Source: Gordonia sediminis
Lineage (GTDB): Bacteria; Actinomycetota; Actinomycetes; Mycobacteriales; Mycobacteriaceae
Reading direction: 5' to 3'
NCBI GenBank assembly: GCA_004193205.1
Contig: RZUM01000004.1
Span: 248,001-312,000 of the forward strand
DNA: 64,000 nt
The position numbers were made by a program, and so were the translations under genes. This document shows positions 20,428 to 28,942 of the stretch, piece by piece (the stretch's first letter is position 1; every line of letters begins with the position of its first letter). The notes below the pieces were generated by a model, which saw only the letters and a list, made by a program, of their open reading frames with translations, ran no database searches and had not been told where the DNA came from.

Positions 20428-21867
20428 TCAGTTCGAAGCCTCCTGCAGCTCCGTCAAGGTCTGCAGGATGCCCTCGCGGATGTCTCGACCGGCCTGCTCA
20501 CCGCCTTCCCCGGTCGAGATGCCGAAGCTCAGCTCTTCGTCGAACGAGATGACGGCGACGAGGCACCACAACGGGCGGCCGAGGGCGACGGTCGGCAACA
20601 TCTGCCGCACACGTCTGCCCTGGTAGTAGATCGGGAAGGGCGGACCGGGGACGTTGGTGACGAGGGTGTCGACCATCCACTCCGGTAGCGGTCCACGGTG
20701 GCGGACGGCCACCGTCTGGATGGCGGCCGGAGCGACGTTGAACATATCCGTGATGGCCTTGATCGACTCGGCCTCACCGGAATGCTTCACCTTGTTGATA
20801 TGACCCTTGATCCAGGTCAGTCGTTCGACCGCCGTCCCGCTCACCGGTAGTTGGGTGAGCAGTCCGGACACCTGGTTGTTCGAGGTCACATCGAGCGGCG
20901 CCCGGACCGAGACCGGGATGACGACCTTGAGGTACTTGCCGTCGGTTGGTTGGTCCCGGCGCTGCATCATCAGTGCGTAGCCGCCGGATACCAGCGCCAT
21001 GACGACATCATTGAGCGTGCAGTCGAACGCGTTCTTGAGCGCCTTCACATCGGCTATCGGCACCTGCGCCATATGCCAGTGGCGCCGCACCCCGGGCGAA
21101 CCGCCGATCAGCGAGCCGAACCGCGGCGTGGTCCACGTACGAACCGCTTCGGCGGTGCTGACGAACTGTTCCCCGGCTTTGCGTCCAGCGTCGACCATCG
21201 CCGTGGCAGCCTCGCCTGGGTGGAGCGACGTGCGCAGCGCGCGCATCAACCGGTCTCCGCCGTCGGCGACGGATGCGATCAGGTGGTCCCGAGCCGAGCC
21301 CTCCGTGCCGGACCTCGCCGGCGATCTGTTGCCCGCGGCGAGGAGGGCATCGGTGAGTGTGGTCGTTCCGTCGGCATCGGTATCGAGCAGGTGACCGAGC
21401 ACCAACACCGAGCCCTGCCCATCGGCCACCACATGATGGATCCTGGTGACCATCCCGAAGCCGTCGCCCAACCCGGTGAGCAGATGCATGTCCCACAGCG
21501 GGCGATCGAAGTCCAGCGGGATCTCCATGATGCGCGAAACCACCTGCTCGAGCGCGGCATCACTGCCGTCGCCGCCCATGTCGATCTCCCGGATGTGATG
21601 GGTCAGGTCGGCCTCCACGTGCTCCCACACCGGCCGCCTGATTCGCAACGACGACGGCACGATTCGCTGTTGCAGTCGCGGGGTCAGAGCGATCCGGGAC
21701 GCGACGAAATCGCGTGTCTCCTGCAAAGTGGGTGCCGGCCCGTCGGCCACGATGGCCGACCCGATGGCGACCGAGGGTCCCGGCTCCTCGGCGTCGAGGA
21801 AGACGGCATCCATCGCACGGATCCGTTCCCGGTCGGTCGCAGACGTCCCCGCGTCGTCATTCGCCAT
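20428..21867 (-). CDS. wax ester synthase/diacylglycerol acyltransferase
   Basis: 479 residues. The WS/DGAT catalytic motif HHVVADG is at residues 144-150. PLDFDRPLWDMHL before it and the C-terminal NVPGPPFPIYYQGRRV block are family hallmarks. These enzymes esterify diacylglycerol or fatty alcohols with acyl-CoA to make storage lipid and are numerous in mycolic-acid bacteria. The ATG at 21867 opens MANDDAGTSATDRERIRAMD. It is 98 bp upstream of the GyrI-like gene's stop. Confidence 0.92.
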   Translation of the reverse strand: MANDDAGTSATDRERIRAMDAVFLDAEEPGPSVAIGSAIVADGPAPTLQETRDFVASRIALTPRLQQRIVPSSLRIRRPVWEHVEADLTHHIREIDMGGDGSDAALEQVVSRIMEIPLDFDRPLWDMHLLTGLGDGFGMVTRIHHVVADGQGSVLVLGHLLDTDADGTTTLTDALLAAGNRSPARSGTEGSARDHLIASVADGGDRLMRALRTSLHPGEAATAMVDAGRKAGEQFVSTAEAVRTWTTPRFGSLIGGSPGVRRHWHMAQVPIADVKALKNAFDCTLNDVVMALVSGGYALMMQRRDQPTDGKYLKVVIPVSVRAPLDVTSNNQVSGLLTQLPVSGTAVERLTWIKGHINKVKHSGEAESIKAITDMFNVAPAAIQTVAVRHRGPLPEWMVDTLVTNVPGPPFPIYYQGRRVRQMLPTVALGRPLWCLVAVISFDEELSFGISTGEGGEQAGRDIREGILQTLTELQEASN

Positions 21868-21965
21868 GCCGGACACGCTACGACGGCGCGGGTCTCGGCA
21901 TAGGCCAGACCAACGGAATTGCGGGGCGCGGTGCGGGAGTCGGCGCGCATCCCGACCCCGTCGAC

Positions 21966-22421
21966 TCAATCCAGCGGGAAGACCAGGCGGGTCACCGTGT
22001 CCGCGGGCGGAACTTCCGGGCCCGTGTCGTAGAACTCGAACATGGAGTCGTCCAGATCCAGATCCTGACTCTCAAGCCACGGCATCAGCTTCTCGTAGCT
22101 CTCCGGCAGTGTGTCGTAGGGGCCGATGTGGGTCGCGATCATCGCGCGGCGGGTGGGGTGCGCGGTGACCACGAGTTCCTCGGACTCCACCGGCGCCGCG
22201 ATACCGAAGCCGATCTCCATGTCGACGACGTCGGTGGGCATCCCGAAGTACCGGGCGTAGGCCGGCCCGACCACCACTCCTCCCGCCGCGGTGACCAGCC
22301 GGGCGACCTTGTCGAAGGTTTCCGGGAACACGGTCGGCAGTTCGGCCATCGGGACGACCGCGCGAATACCCGCCGCGGTCCACTCCGGCAGCGTGTCGAT
22401 GCACGGTTTGAGATCTGACAT
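21966..22421 (-). CDS. GyrI-like small-molecule-binding protein
   Basis: 151 residues of the GyrI/AraC effector-binding (SOUL-like) fold: alternating beta strands with VVVGPAYARYFG, FGIAAPV and ATHIGPYDTLPESYEKLMPWL. No DNA-binding domain is attached, so it is a stand-alone ligand-binding protein. Family members bind drugs, quinones or DNA gyrase; none of these can be chosen here. Confidence 0.75.
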   Translation of the reverse strand: MSDLKPCIDTLPEWTAAGIRAVVPMAELPTVFPETFDKVARLVTAAGGVVVGPAYARYFGMPTDVVDMEIGFGIAAPVESEELVVTAHPTRRAMIATHIGPYDTLPESYEKLMPWLESQDLDLDDSMFEFYDTGPEVPPADTVTRLVFPLD

Positions 22422-22516
22422 CGCAGCTCCTACCGCGGTTTCGGAAGGTCGTGTGTCCCGACCGGCCGGTGTCCCGATCAGCCAGAGTCACGGTATCGCG
22501 CACGGCGTGGTCGGCG

Positions 22517-22556
22517 TCAGCCTTCCATCATCTGCGCGGCGACCGTCGCGCCCACG
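22517..22556 (-). pseudogene. 3'-end relic of the flavodoxin gene (copy A)
   Basis: On the minus strand this stretch reads VGATVAAQMMEG and stop. It matches the last dozen codons of the intact flavodoxin gene at 26916 (LGATVAAQLMEG), with the stop in the same place. Homology ends immediately upstream. No start or remaining body of the gene is present nearby. It lies between the GyrI-like gene and PhoX. Confidence 0.55.
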
Positions 22557-22690
22557 GTCAGTCCCCGGCGACGAGGACGTGGTGTTCGTCGCCAGTTCAC
22601 GTGGCGATTGCCCGCATGTTCCGAGCGAGACCTAGCGTGTGCGGAGGTCTCGACGCCACGGGGCCGACCGCCGACCTTGGGGACCTCACC

Positions 22691-24775
22691 GTGCGTATCG
22701 CGCTTCCGCTGTTCACCTCGTCCGACGCCACGCCCGGTGGCTCCGGCCGCGCTCGTGTGACCTGCCAGTACAAGTGCGGCGAGGCCTGCTGGCACGAACC
22801 GGGGAACACCAGCGACAACCCGTACTTCCGCGATGTCCTGCGCGCGGACGTCTCCCGCCGCGCGATGTTGCGGTCGTCGGCGGGTGCTGCGGTGGCGATC
22901 GGCGCCACCTCGCTGCTCGCCGCGTGCGGCTCGGACGAGGCGCCCGCCCCCGCGGCGTCGAGCACCGCCCCGATGCCCCCGCGGGGCATGGATTTCACGC
23001 CGGTCGCCGCGAACACCGAGGACGCGCTGGTGATCCCGGAGGGCTACACCCAGCAGGTGGTGATCCGCTGGGGCGACCCGGTGATCCCCGGCGCGCCGGA
23101 GTTCGACTTCGACAATCAGACTCCCGAGGCACAGGCCGGTCAGTTCGGCTTCAACAACGATTTCGCGGGACTGATCCCGATCGAGGGCGTGTCCAACCAC
23201 TACTACATGGTGGTCAACCAGGAGTACACCTCCGAGGCGTTCATGTTCACCGACTACGTCGAGAAACAACCCACCGAGCAGCAGGCCCTCATCTCCAAGG
23301 CCGCCCACGGCATCACCGTGCTCGAGGTGACCGCGACGCCGGGCACCGGTGAACTCACCGCGGTGGTCGGGACCCGCAATCGCCGCATCACCGCCGACAC
23401 CCCGTTCCGGCTGACCGGGCCCGCCGCCGGGTCGGAGTATGTGCGGACCACGACGGACCCTGCCGGTACGACCGTGGCCGGCACCATCGCGAACTGCTCG
23501 GGTGGCATCACCCCGTGGGGCACGATGCTCTCGGGCGAGGAGAACTTCAACGGCTACTTCTCCAACGCCTCGGCCGTCACCGCCACCTCGGCGGTCGAGC
23601 AGCTCGAGCGCTACGGCTTCGAAGCAGACGGCGACTACCACCAGTGGGGTCTCTATGACCCCCGCTTCGACCTGGCCCAGGAACCCAACGAGGCCAACCG
23701 GTTCGGCTACGTCGTCGAGGTCGACCCGCACGATCCGACGTCGACGCCGATCAAGCACAGCGCGCTCGGCCGGCTCAAGCACGAGTCCGCGACCATCCAC
23801 GTCGTCGAGTCCGGCCCGGACGCCGGCACCGTCGTGGCCTACAGCGGCGACGACGAGCGCTTCGAGTACATTTACAAGTTCGTCTCCAGCCGGAAGATGA
23901 AGACCGGGGTCTCGGCGACCGCGCGAGCACACAACACCGGCATTCTCGACGAGGGCACGCTGTACGTGGCGACCTTCACCGGCAACGACCCGGACGCCAT
24001 CGACGGCAGCGGCACCCTCCCGCCGAACGGAAGTTTCTCCGGCACCGGCACCTGGACCCCGCTGCTCACCGTCGCCGCCGACGGAAAGGCCACCTCGCAC
24101 GTCGACGGGATGTCCCCCGCCCAGGTCGCGGTGTTCACCCGCACCGCCGCCGACGCCGCCGGCGCCACCAAGATGGATCGGCCCGAGGACATCGAGGCCA
24201 ACCCGCGCAGCGGCAAGGTCTACTGCGCGCTGACCAATAACAGCAAGCGCGGCACCGACGGCGAGGCGGCCGCCGACGAGGCCAACCCCCGCAACGAGAA
24301 CAAGAACGGCCAGATCATCGAGATCTCCGACAACCATCTCGGCACCGACTTCACCTGGGATCTGCTGCTGGTCTGCGGCGACCCGGCCGAGGCCGACACC
24401 TACTACGGCGGCTTCGACAAGACCGCCGTCAGCGCGATGTCCTGCCCCGACAACGTGGCCTTCGATCCGCACGGCAATCTCTGGGTGTCCACCGACGGCA
24501 ACGCGCTGGACAGCAACGACGGCCTGTTCGCGGTGGCGCTCGACGGCGCGAACCGGGGTCAGACCAAGCAGTTCCTCACTGTGCCCCGCGGCGCGGAGAC
24601 ATGCGGACCGATCATCGGGACCGACCGGGTCATCGTATGTGTACAGCACCCCGGCGAGGAGGACGATCACTCGGCGGCCAACCCGTACTCGCACTGGCCC
24701 GACGGCGGTGACGCGCAGCCGCGTCCGTCGGTGGTCGCCGTATGGCCCGAGAGCGGCGGCCCGATCGGGGTCTGA
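22691..24775 (+). CDS. phoX: PhoX-type alkaline phosphatase, Tat lipoprotein signal
   Basis: About 694 residues of the PhoX (DUF839) family: Ca/Fe-dependent phosphomonoesterases, usually induced by phosphate starvation. The conserved N-terminal TCQYKCGEACWHEPGNTSDN is followed by a twin-arginine segment (SRRAMLRSSAGAA) and a lipobox-like LAACG near residue 80. The body has PWGTMLSGEENFNGYF, HESATIH, MDRPEDIEANP and FDPHGNLWVSTDGN, the family's metal and phosphate regions. I chose GTG 22691 because GGGGA lies eight bases before it and homologues have only 20-30 residues ahead of the Cys-rich motif. It is flanked on both sides by relics of a flavodoxin 3' end. Confidence 0.88.
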   Translation: MRIALPLFTSSDATPGGSGRARVTCQYKCGEACWHEPGNTSDNPYFRDVLRADVSRRAMLRSSAGAAVAIGATSLLAACGSDEAPAPAASSTAPMPPRGMDFTPVAANTEDALVIPEGYTQQVVIRWGDPVIPGAPEFDFDNQTPEAQAGQFGFNNDFAGLIPIEGVSNHYYMVVNQEYTSEAFMFTDYVEKQPTEQQALISKAAHGITVLEVTATPGTGELTAVVGTRNRRITADTPFRLTGPAAGSEYVRTTTDPAGTTVAGTIANCSGGITPWGTMLSGEENFNGYFSNASAVTATSAVEQLERYGFEADGDYHQWGLYDPRFDLAQEPNEANRFGYVVEVDPHDPTSTPIKHSALGRLKHESATIHVVESGPDAGTVVAYSGDDERFEYIYKFVSSRKMKTGVSATARAHNTGILDEGTLYVATFTGNDPDAIDGSGTLPPNGSFSGTGTWTPLLTVAADGKATSHVDGMSPAQVAVFTRTAADAAGATKMDRPEDIEANPRSGKVYCALTNNSKRGTDGEAAADEANPRNENKNGQIIEISDNHLGTDFTWDLLLVCGDPAEADTYYGGFDKTAVSAMSCPDNVAFDPHGNLWVSTDGNALDSNDGLFAVALDGANRGQTKQFLTVPRGAETCGPIIGTDRVIVCVQHPGEEDDHSAANPYSHWPDGGDAQPRPSVVAVWPESGGPIGV

Positions 24776-24784
24776 GCGGGGACG

Positions 24785-24832
24785 CTAGCCCATGAGTTGG
24801 GCGGCGATCGTCGCGCCCGCGGCACCGAGATC
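24785..24832 (-). pseudogene. 3'-end relic of the flavodoxin gene (copy B)
   Basis: The minus strand reads NDLGAAGATIAAQLMG and stop, matching the intact flavodoxin C-terminus LGATVAAQLMEG apart from a two-residue insertion. It begins ten bases after the PhoX stop codon. Only about 15 codons are recognisable. Together with copy A it brackets PhoX. Confidence 0.55.
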
Positions 24833-24987
24833 GTTCACCGTTGCCCGGCGGAATCGAGGGCTGCGGTACGCACGGCTGTGACCTGATTCATCCTGCCCTC
24901 GCGCGCGACAACCCCAGAAGTTGTCGGTACACGCACCGACGATGTGAGGCATCATGGGGCACACCAGTCACGGAAGTGAGGGCAAGA

Positions 24988-25737
24988 TTGGCTGGCGACG
25001 GCGACATCACCGTGGACCTGGAGGGCCAAGGGCTCGACCCCAGGGCGGTGTCTGATGCCATCCAACAGGTCGAAAGCCTCGTGGCCAGTATCAGCGGCGG
25101 CGAGGATGTCCGATTGACTCTCACGGACCTGCACGGCGGCAGCGCCCACATCTCGATGGCCGTCGCCGGTTCCCCGATCGACACGCTGCACGGCGGGATC
25201 GAGGAATTGCGCACCGGACCTTCTCTCCCCAGCGGTTGGAGCCGTGACTCCCTGCAGGCCGTGCTCGGGCTGTCCAAGGTGTCCGCACGCCGCGGTGTGG
25301 AGGCGATCAACGTGCGCATCGGCGACACGGTATCCGCCATCGACAGTGTGATCCAGGAGAATGCGGAGCGGGCGCTCGCGCCGTCGTCGAAGGCGCTCGG
25401 GTCGGTGCGCGGCGTGCTCTATCGGTACGCCAATGACACCGCCAGGGGGCGGCGGTCAGCCGGTCTGCGCCGCACCGATACCGGTGAAGCCATCGACCTG
25501 AGATTCGACGCCGAGGACGCATCCCGTGTCCGCGAGCACCTGGAGAAACAGGTCGAGCTGTGGGGAGAGATCGCCCGCGACGCCACCGGCCAGATCGCCT
25601 ATATCACCATCGAGGGCATCGAAGCGGTCGGCGGGGCCGACTCGCCCGCGCGCGCAAGCGAGGGCCGTGGGCTGTTGGGAAGTGACTGGCTGGGCGGGGC
25701 CGACCCAGCCGAGTGGGTGAGGACGCTTCGTGGCTGA
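24988..25737 (+). CDS. unknown protein, partner of the PIN-domain gene
   Basis: About 249 residues, no recognised domain. It begins DGDITVDLEGQGLDPRAVSD; the middle is mixed alpha/beta. The last third (DASRVREHLEKQVELWGEIA followed by RDATGQIAYITIEGIEAV) resembles small beta-rich segments seen in poorly known proteins. No membrane segment is visible. GAGGG precedes TTG 24988; GTG 24976 is an alternative start. Its end overlaps the PIN gene by eight bases, so the pair is translated together, as in toxin-antitoxin modules. At this size it would be an unusual antitoxin. Confidence 0.6.
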   Translation: MAGDGDITVDLEGQGLDPRAVSDAIQQVESLVASISGGEDVRLTLTDLHGGSAHISMAVAGSPIDTLHGGIEELRTGPSLPSGWSRDSLQAVLGLSKVSARRGVEAINVRIGDTVSAIDSVIQENAERALAPSSKALGSVRGVLYRYANDTARGRRSAGLRRTDTGEAIDLRFDAEDASRVREHLEKQVELWGEIARDATGQIAYITIEGIEAVGGADSPARASEGRGLLGSDWLGGADPAEWVRTLRG

Positions 25738-26233
25738 CAAGTTGGACCGGGTAGCGGTCGATACCTCGGTGATTCTGGACCTGCTGATTGCCGACGACGA
25801 GGCAAAGGCGAACCGTGCTGAATACCTACTCGCCGGGCACGGCGACCGACATCTCGTGCTGCTCCCCGCAATCGTCATCGCGGAGATCGGCGGGGCGGGG
25901 CGGATTCGTGGTCACCAGCTGACCAGAGGGACCCGCGAGGAGCGCGTTGCCAAGGCGCTCGCCTGGATCAGGAGCTCGAACTTCATCGTCGCCGAGTTGT
26001 CCGAGCGTACCGCCCGGCGCGCCGCTGAACTCGCGATCGAGCATCAGCTCAAAGGGCCGGACGCCTCGATCCTGGCCACCGCAGAGCAGTGGAACTGCAC
26101 CCACCTCTATGCGAGCGACGGCGATCACACCAAGTGCGACGGGCGGTTCGGATTCAAGATCGGCGAGCCCGACGACCCGCCCGAGCCCGAGCATGACCTA
26201 TTAAGTGAACTCGAGCGCAGTGCCGACGAATAG
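25730..26233 (+). CDS. PIN-domain ribonuclease (VapC-like)
   Basis: 167 residues. PIN-fold acidic residues are visible: Asp11 in VAVDTSVILDLL, Glu52 in VIAEIGG, Asp111 in KGPDASILATAEQ and an Asp pair near 130-132 (YASDGDH). These bind Mg and cut RNA in VapC-type toxins. The C-terminal tail (PDDPPEPEHDLLSELERSAD) is acidic and probably flexible. The GTG at 25730 lies within the end of the preceding unknown gene, so the two form one operon. It could be a toxin with a large atypical antitoxin, or a defence nuclease; sequence alone does not decide. Confidence 0.8.
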   Translation: MADKLDRVAVDTSVILDLLIADDEAKANRAEYLLAGHGDRHLVLLPAIVIAEIGGAGRIRGHQLTRGTREERVAKALAWIRSSNFIVAELSERTARRAAELAIEHQLKGPDASILATAEQWNCTHLYASDGDHTKCDGRFGFKIGEPDDPPEPEHDLLSELERSADE

Positions 26234-26243
26234 CACCGGCAAC

Positions 26244-26912
26244 TCAATCGTATTCGTCGTGATCGGCTAGCTCCTCGAGCCCGTTCTCCTCGGCATCCTT
26301 CGGAGACCCGAGCGCGGTCTGCCATACGGCCCTGTAACCAACATTGTGTGTCCGAGGCAGTTCGTAAACCGGTGCGCTCATGTTCACGATCCAGTTCCTC
26401 ATGTACGGGTCCCGCTCGCGTAGCTCCTCGTCGCGCTTCTGCTTGCGGCGTCCCTCGCGCACCTCGACCATCTCGCGCTCGAACTCATCTGCGGCGTCAC
26501 GTATCACAGCGCGGATCACTTCGCCCGGCCGGACCAAATCGCTCTCACCGACCGCCGACCACTCGTCCACGCAGAACCTGACTCGCACCTTATGGGCTGT
26601 GTCAGTTCCATCGTTGCGGAGTTCGTAGACACCGGGGTCGATGTTGATGTGCTTCCACTCGACGTCGTGGCGCTCGGTATCGCGGTCCTCGGCCCGCCGG
26701 GAGATCGTGTTGGCTTCCTCAGCGAGCCCCTTGGCGTCGGTGGCGATCTGGTTCGACTGCTCAGCCAGACCAATGGCCGTAGTCGAGTCCGTACTGCTCT
26801 TGTCGGCGAGGTCGCGTGACTGCTTGCTGTAGACCAGCGCCCAGATCGCGAGACCAACACCCGCGAGGGCCACAATCGGGCTGGCAACGGTTGCGAATTC
26901 GGTCGGCGCCAC
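26244..26912 (-). CDS. single-pass membrane protein with coiled coil
   Basis: 222 residues. One transmembrane helix at about 8-28 (ASPIVALAGVGLAIWALVYS) is followed by a heptad-like region to about residue 80 (IGLAEQSNQIATDAKGLAEE). A soluble domain with WKHINIDPGVYELRNDGTDT then contains beta-strand-like segments, and a charged region (EGRRKQKRDEELRERDPYMR) precedes an acidic tail. I do not recognise the soluble domain. The GTG at 26912 is three bases after the flavodoxin stop; its GGAGGGG ribosome site lies inside the flavodoxin's last codons, so the two are coupled. It converges on the PIN gene. Base composition is lower in GC than the core genes nearby. Confidence 0.65.
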   Translation of the reverse strand: MAPTEFATVASPIVALAGVGLAIWALVYSKQSRDLADKSSTDSTTAIGLAEQSNQIATDAKGLAEEANTISRRAEDRDTERHDVEWKHINIDPGVYELRNDGTDTAHKVRVRFCVDEWSAVGESDLVRPGEVIRAVIRDAADEFEREMVEVREGRRKQKRDEELRERDPYMRNWIVNMSAPVYELPRTHNVGYRAVWQTALGSPKDAEENGLEELADHDEYD

Positions 26913-26915
26913 GGA

Positions 26916-27371
26916 TCACCCCTCCATCAGCTGCGCCGCGACAGTCGCGCCCAGCTCCCAGCATGCCTCCAGATCCGCCTTGGTCGGCTTCTCCGCGACC
27001 ACCACGTCCCCCGCCACCCGTGACCAGCCAAGCCCGGTGGTGATCGACTGCAGGGCTCGCTGCGCGCCCTCGGTCCCCTGGTTGCCGTGGAAATACGCCC
27101 CGAACGGACGACCCTTGGTCGAGTCGAGAATCTGGTAATAGGCGCAATCGAACGCGTGTTTGAGAGCGCCCGACAGATAACCCAGGTTCGCCGGGGTGCC
27201 GAGCACGTAGCCGTCGGCATCGAGAAACTCAATGGCCGAGACCGTTAGCGCGGCCCGTCGGACGACCTCGACTCCCTCGATCTCGGGATCGGTGGCACCT
27301 GCAACGACCGCCTCGAACATCTCCTGACAGTGCGGTGATGGCGTGTGATGCACGATCAGCAGGCGACTCAT
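26916..27371 (-). CDS. flavodoxin-family NAD(P)H-dependent oxidoreductase, intact copy
   Basis: 151 residues. The N-terminal MSRLLIVHHTPSPHCQEMFE is the FMN phosphate-binding loop of the flavodoxin/WrbA-like group. GYVLGTPANLGYLSGALKHA and PFGAYFHGNQG are the flavin-ring loops. It ends LGATVAAQLMEG. Likely function is FMN-dependent reduction of quinones or similar acceptors. This is the only complete copy; partial copies lie at 22517, 24785, 28237, 28905 and 29021, all on the same strand. The ATG at 27371 is well placed after the DUF2510 gene's stop at 27395. Confidence 0.88.
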   Translation of the reverse strand: MSRLLIVHHTPSPHCQEMFEAVVAGATDPEIEGVEVVRRAALTVSAIEFLDADGYVLGTPANLGYLSGALKHAFDCAYYQILDSTKGRPFGAYFHGNQGTEGAQRALQSITTGLGWSRVAGDVVVAEKPTKADLEACWELGATVAAQLMEG

Positions 27372-27394
27372 GTTTCCTCGCAGAGCATGTCGGA

Positions 27395-28132
27395 TCAGTA
27401 GGTCCTCGCGCAGTCGAGGGCTGTCTGTGCACCCTCGTCGGTGAAGTTCACGTCAAGCACACGGTGAAGGTCCGGCAGATCGGATTCGTTGCGGGCAGTC
27501 ATACTGACCGGCGTCACCACTCCATTGCGGGCCGCGAACAGGTCATCCCGAGAACGTATGCCGCCCTCGGCATTCGCGATCTCCCCCGCGACGTACGTCG
27601 TGCCTCCCACCGCATAGGCGCTGGTGTTGATGAACGACCATCCGTCCCTCCGCCACGATGCGTTGATGATCGCGAGGTACTGAGACGGGACTGCTTCACA
27701 GCCCGCCGGTTTCGCGGTGGTTTCGCGGGCCGGCGGTGGAACCGCCGGGGTCGTCTGCGGACCTGTCGTCCCAACCTCCGACGTTTGCACCTCGGTCGCC
27801 GTTGAAGTTGACGAGGCGGCTATATCCGAAGCGGTCGTGTCCTCGTTGGTATCAGAGTTGAGCGCACCACCGATAAGACCCACAACAAGCAGGACCGCGA
27901 TCACGGCCCCGATGCCAAGTGCGATCTTCTTGTTCTGGCTCATCGGGGGCTTCTTCCCCGGTGGTTGCGAACTCGGCTCCGATGGGCCTGATGTGGACGT
28001 GACGGGCTCCGCCTGCTGCGGCGCTCCGGTGTCCGCGTAGTGGTCTGTCCACTGCTGACCGTCCCACCATCGAAGTCGGCCTGAACCCGCGGGATCCGTG
28101 TGCCAACCAGGAGGAGGAGTGGGAGTGGTCAT
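27395..28132 (-). CDS. DUF2510 membrane protein
   Basis: 245 residues. The N-terminal DUF2510 motif PPGWHTDPAGSGRLRWWDGQ at about 7-26 is a short Trp-rich unit common in actinobacterial membrane proteins. A linker, one transmembrane helix at about 70-92 (IALGIGAVIAVLLVVGLIGG), a Thr/Ser/Pro-rich stalk and an extracytoplasmic domain of about 100 residues with two cysteines (AGCEAVP, LDCARTY) follow. AAAGAGGG upstream supports the ATG at 28132. The outer domain's role is unknown. Confidence 0.75.
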   Translation of the reverse strand: MTTPTPPPGWHTDPAGSGRLRWWDGQQWTDHYADTGAPQQAEPVTSTSGPSEPSSQPPGKKPPMSQNKKIALGIGAVIAVLLVVGLIGGALNSDTNEDTTASDIAASSTSTATEVQTSEVGTTGPQTTPAVPPPARETTAKPAGCEAVPSQYLAIINASWRRDGWSFINTSAYAVGGTTYVAGEIANAEGGIRSRDDLFAARNGVVTPVSMTARNESDLPDLHRVLDVNFTDEGAQTALDCARTY

Positions 28133-28236
28133 GCGCCCTCTTTCATACGGTGCCGGATTCGCGAACACTCTCCCACAGGACGCCGACACTCACGCGGCGA
28201 TCCACGGCGTGTCGGTACGACGGGGGTAATCAACAC

Positions 28237-28439
28237 ATGAATGCTTGAGGCCACCCGAGGCCGGGGTCCCGAGCACGTAGCCGTCGGCGTCGAGGAAGCC
28301 GCTCGCCAACACCAGGGCCGCCTGGCGAACTACCTCGACGCCCTCGATCTCGGGGGTCGGTAGCGCCGGAGACCACGGCCTCGAACATCTCCTGGCAGTG
28401 GGGCGACGGTGTGTGGTGGACGATCAGCAGACGGCTCAT
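28237..28439 (-). pseudogene. 5' fragment of the flavodoxin gene (copy C)
   Basis: The ATG at 28439 opens MSRLLIVHHTPSPHCQEMFE, almost identical to the intact gene. A net one-base insertion in the EIEGVEV codons then shifts the frame. Homology resumes as DADGYVLGTPA and LKH before stopping near 28240, where it runs into unrelated sequence. About half of the gene is absent. Its ATG overlaps the stop of the upstream membrane gene as ATGA. Confidence 0.85.
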
Positions 28440-28899
28440 GCGGCAGACCCTCCACTCGTCGGCGGTCCGCCGTTTTGCCGTAGCCCACGCAGACCAACGA
28501 CGAAAGTCGCGATAGCGGAAAACGCGCCCACTAGAAGCGTGCCGACGGCCAGCAGTTGGTCGATAGTCAACCCTGCGAATCCGCCGCCCGAAGGAGCGAA
28601 ACAGGATGTCCACGGCGATGTCGGGCCTTCGCCCACGCAGATCCAATCGTTTGGCAGATCAGAACGCTGAACACCCGTCACGTCACCCACGTACCGGTAC
28701 GCGAACTCATAGCCGGGAGGGGGCACCACGCCTGCAACCCCGTACTGCGTGGCGGGCTTGGACCCCCGTTCGCCAAGACAACCATGACTATGCCGAGAGC
28801 GAGAACGACACAAGCGAAAACCGCGACGGGCATCCTCGGCTCCCAGACTCCCCTCGCGAGACGCCGAACGACTTCGCCTCGACCCTTTCGTGCGGTCAT
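28436..28899 (-). pseudogene. small two-helix membrane protein with a frameshift in a G-run
   Basis: From the ATG at 28899 the protein begins MTARKGRGEVVRRLARGVW and has a transmembrane helix (VAVFACVVLALGIVMVVLA). At a run of five C (five G on the coding strand) at 28763-28767 the continuation moves to another frame. That frame reads GYEFAYRYVGDVTGVQ, NDWICVGEGPTSPWTSC and a second helix (TIDQLLAVGTLLVGAFSAIA). One extra G would restore a single protein of about 154 residues. It may be inactive, slippage-dependent or a sequencing artefact. Its start overlaps the stop of a 13-codon relic of flavodoxin, and its stop overlaps the start of copy C. Confidence 0.5.
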
Positions 28900-28904
28900 C
28901 GGCG

Positions 28905-28942
28905 CTCCTGGCAGGGGACGATCAGCAGACGGCTCATGCGGC
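28905..28942 (-). pseudogene. minimal 5' relic of the flavodoxin gene (copy D)
   Basis: From the ATG at 28937 the first seven codons (MSRLLIV) and the surrounding bases are the same as in copy C, including GCCGC before the ATG. About 19 bases are then missing, and CTGCCAGGAG, also from copy C, follows. The remnant reads MSRLLIVPCQERR and stops at 28896-28898, overlapping the ATG of the small membrane gene as ATGA. It may now act as a coupled leader peptide. Confidence 0.65.

Noticed and set aside
22517-24694. Open frame of 725 codons opposite PhoX
   Set aside because: Shadow of PhoX. Only its last dozen codons, the flavodoxin relic, carry a real match.
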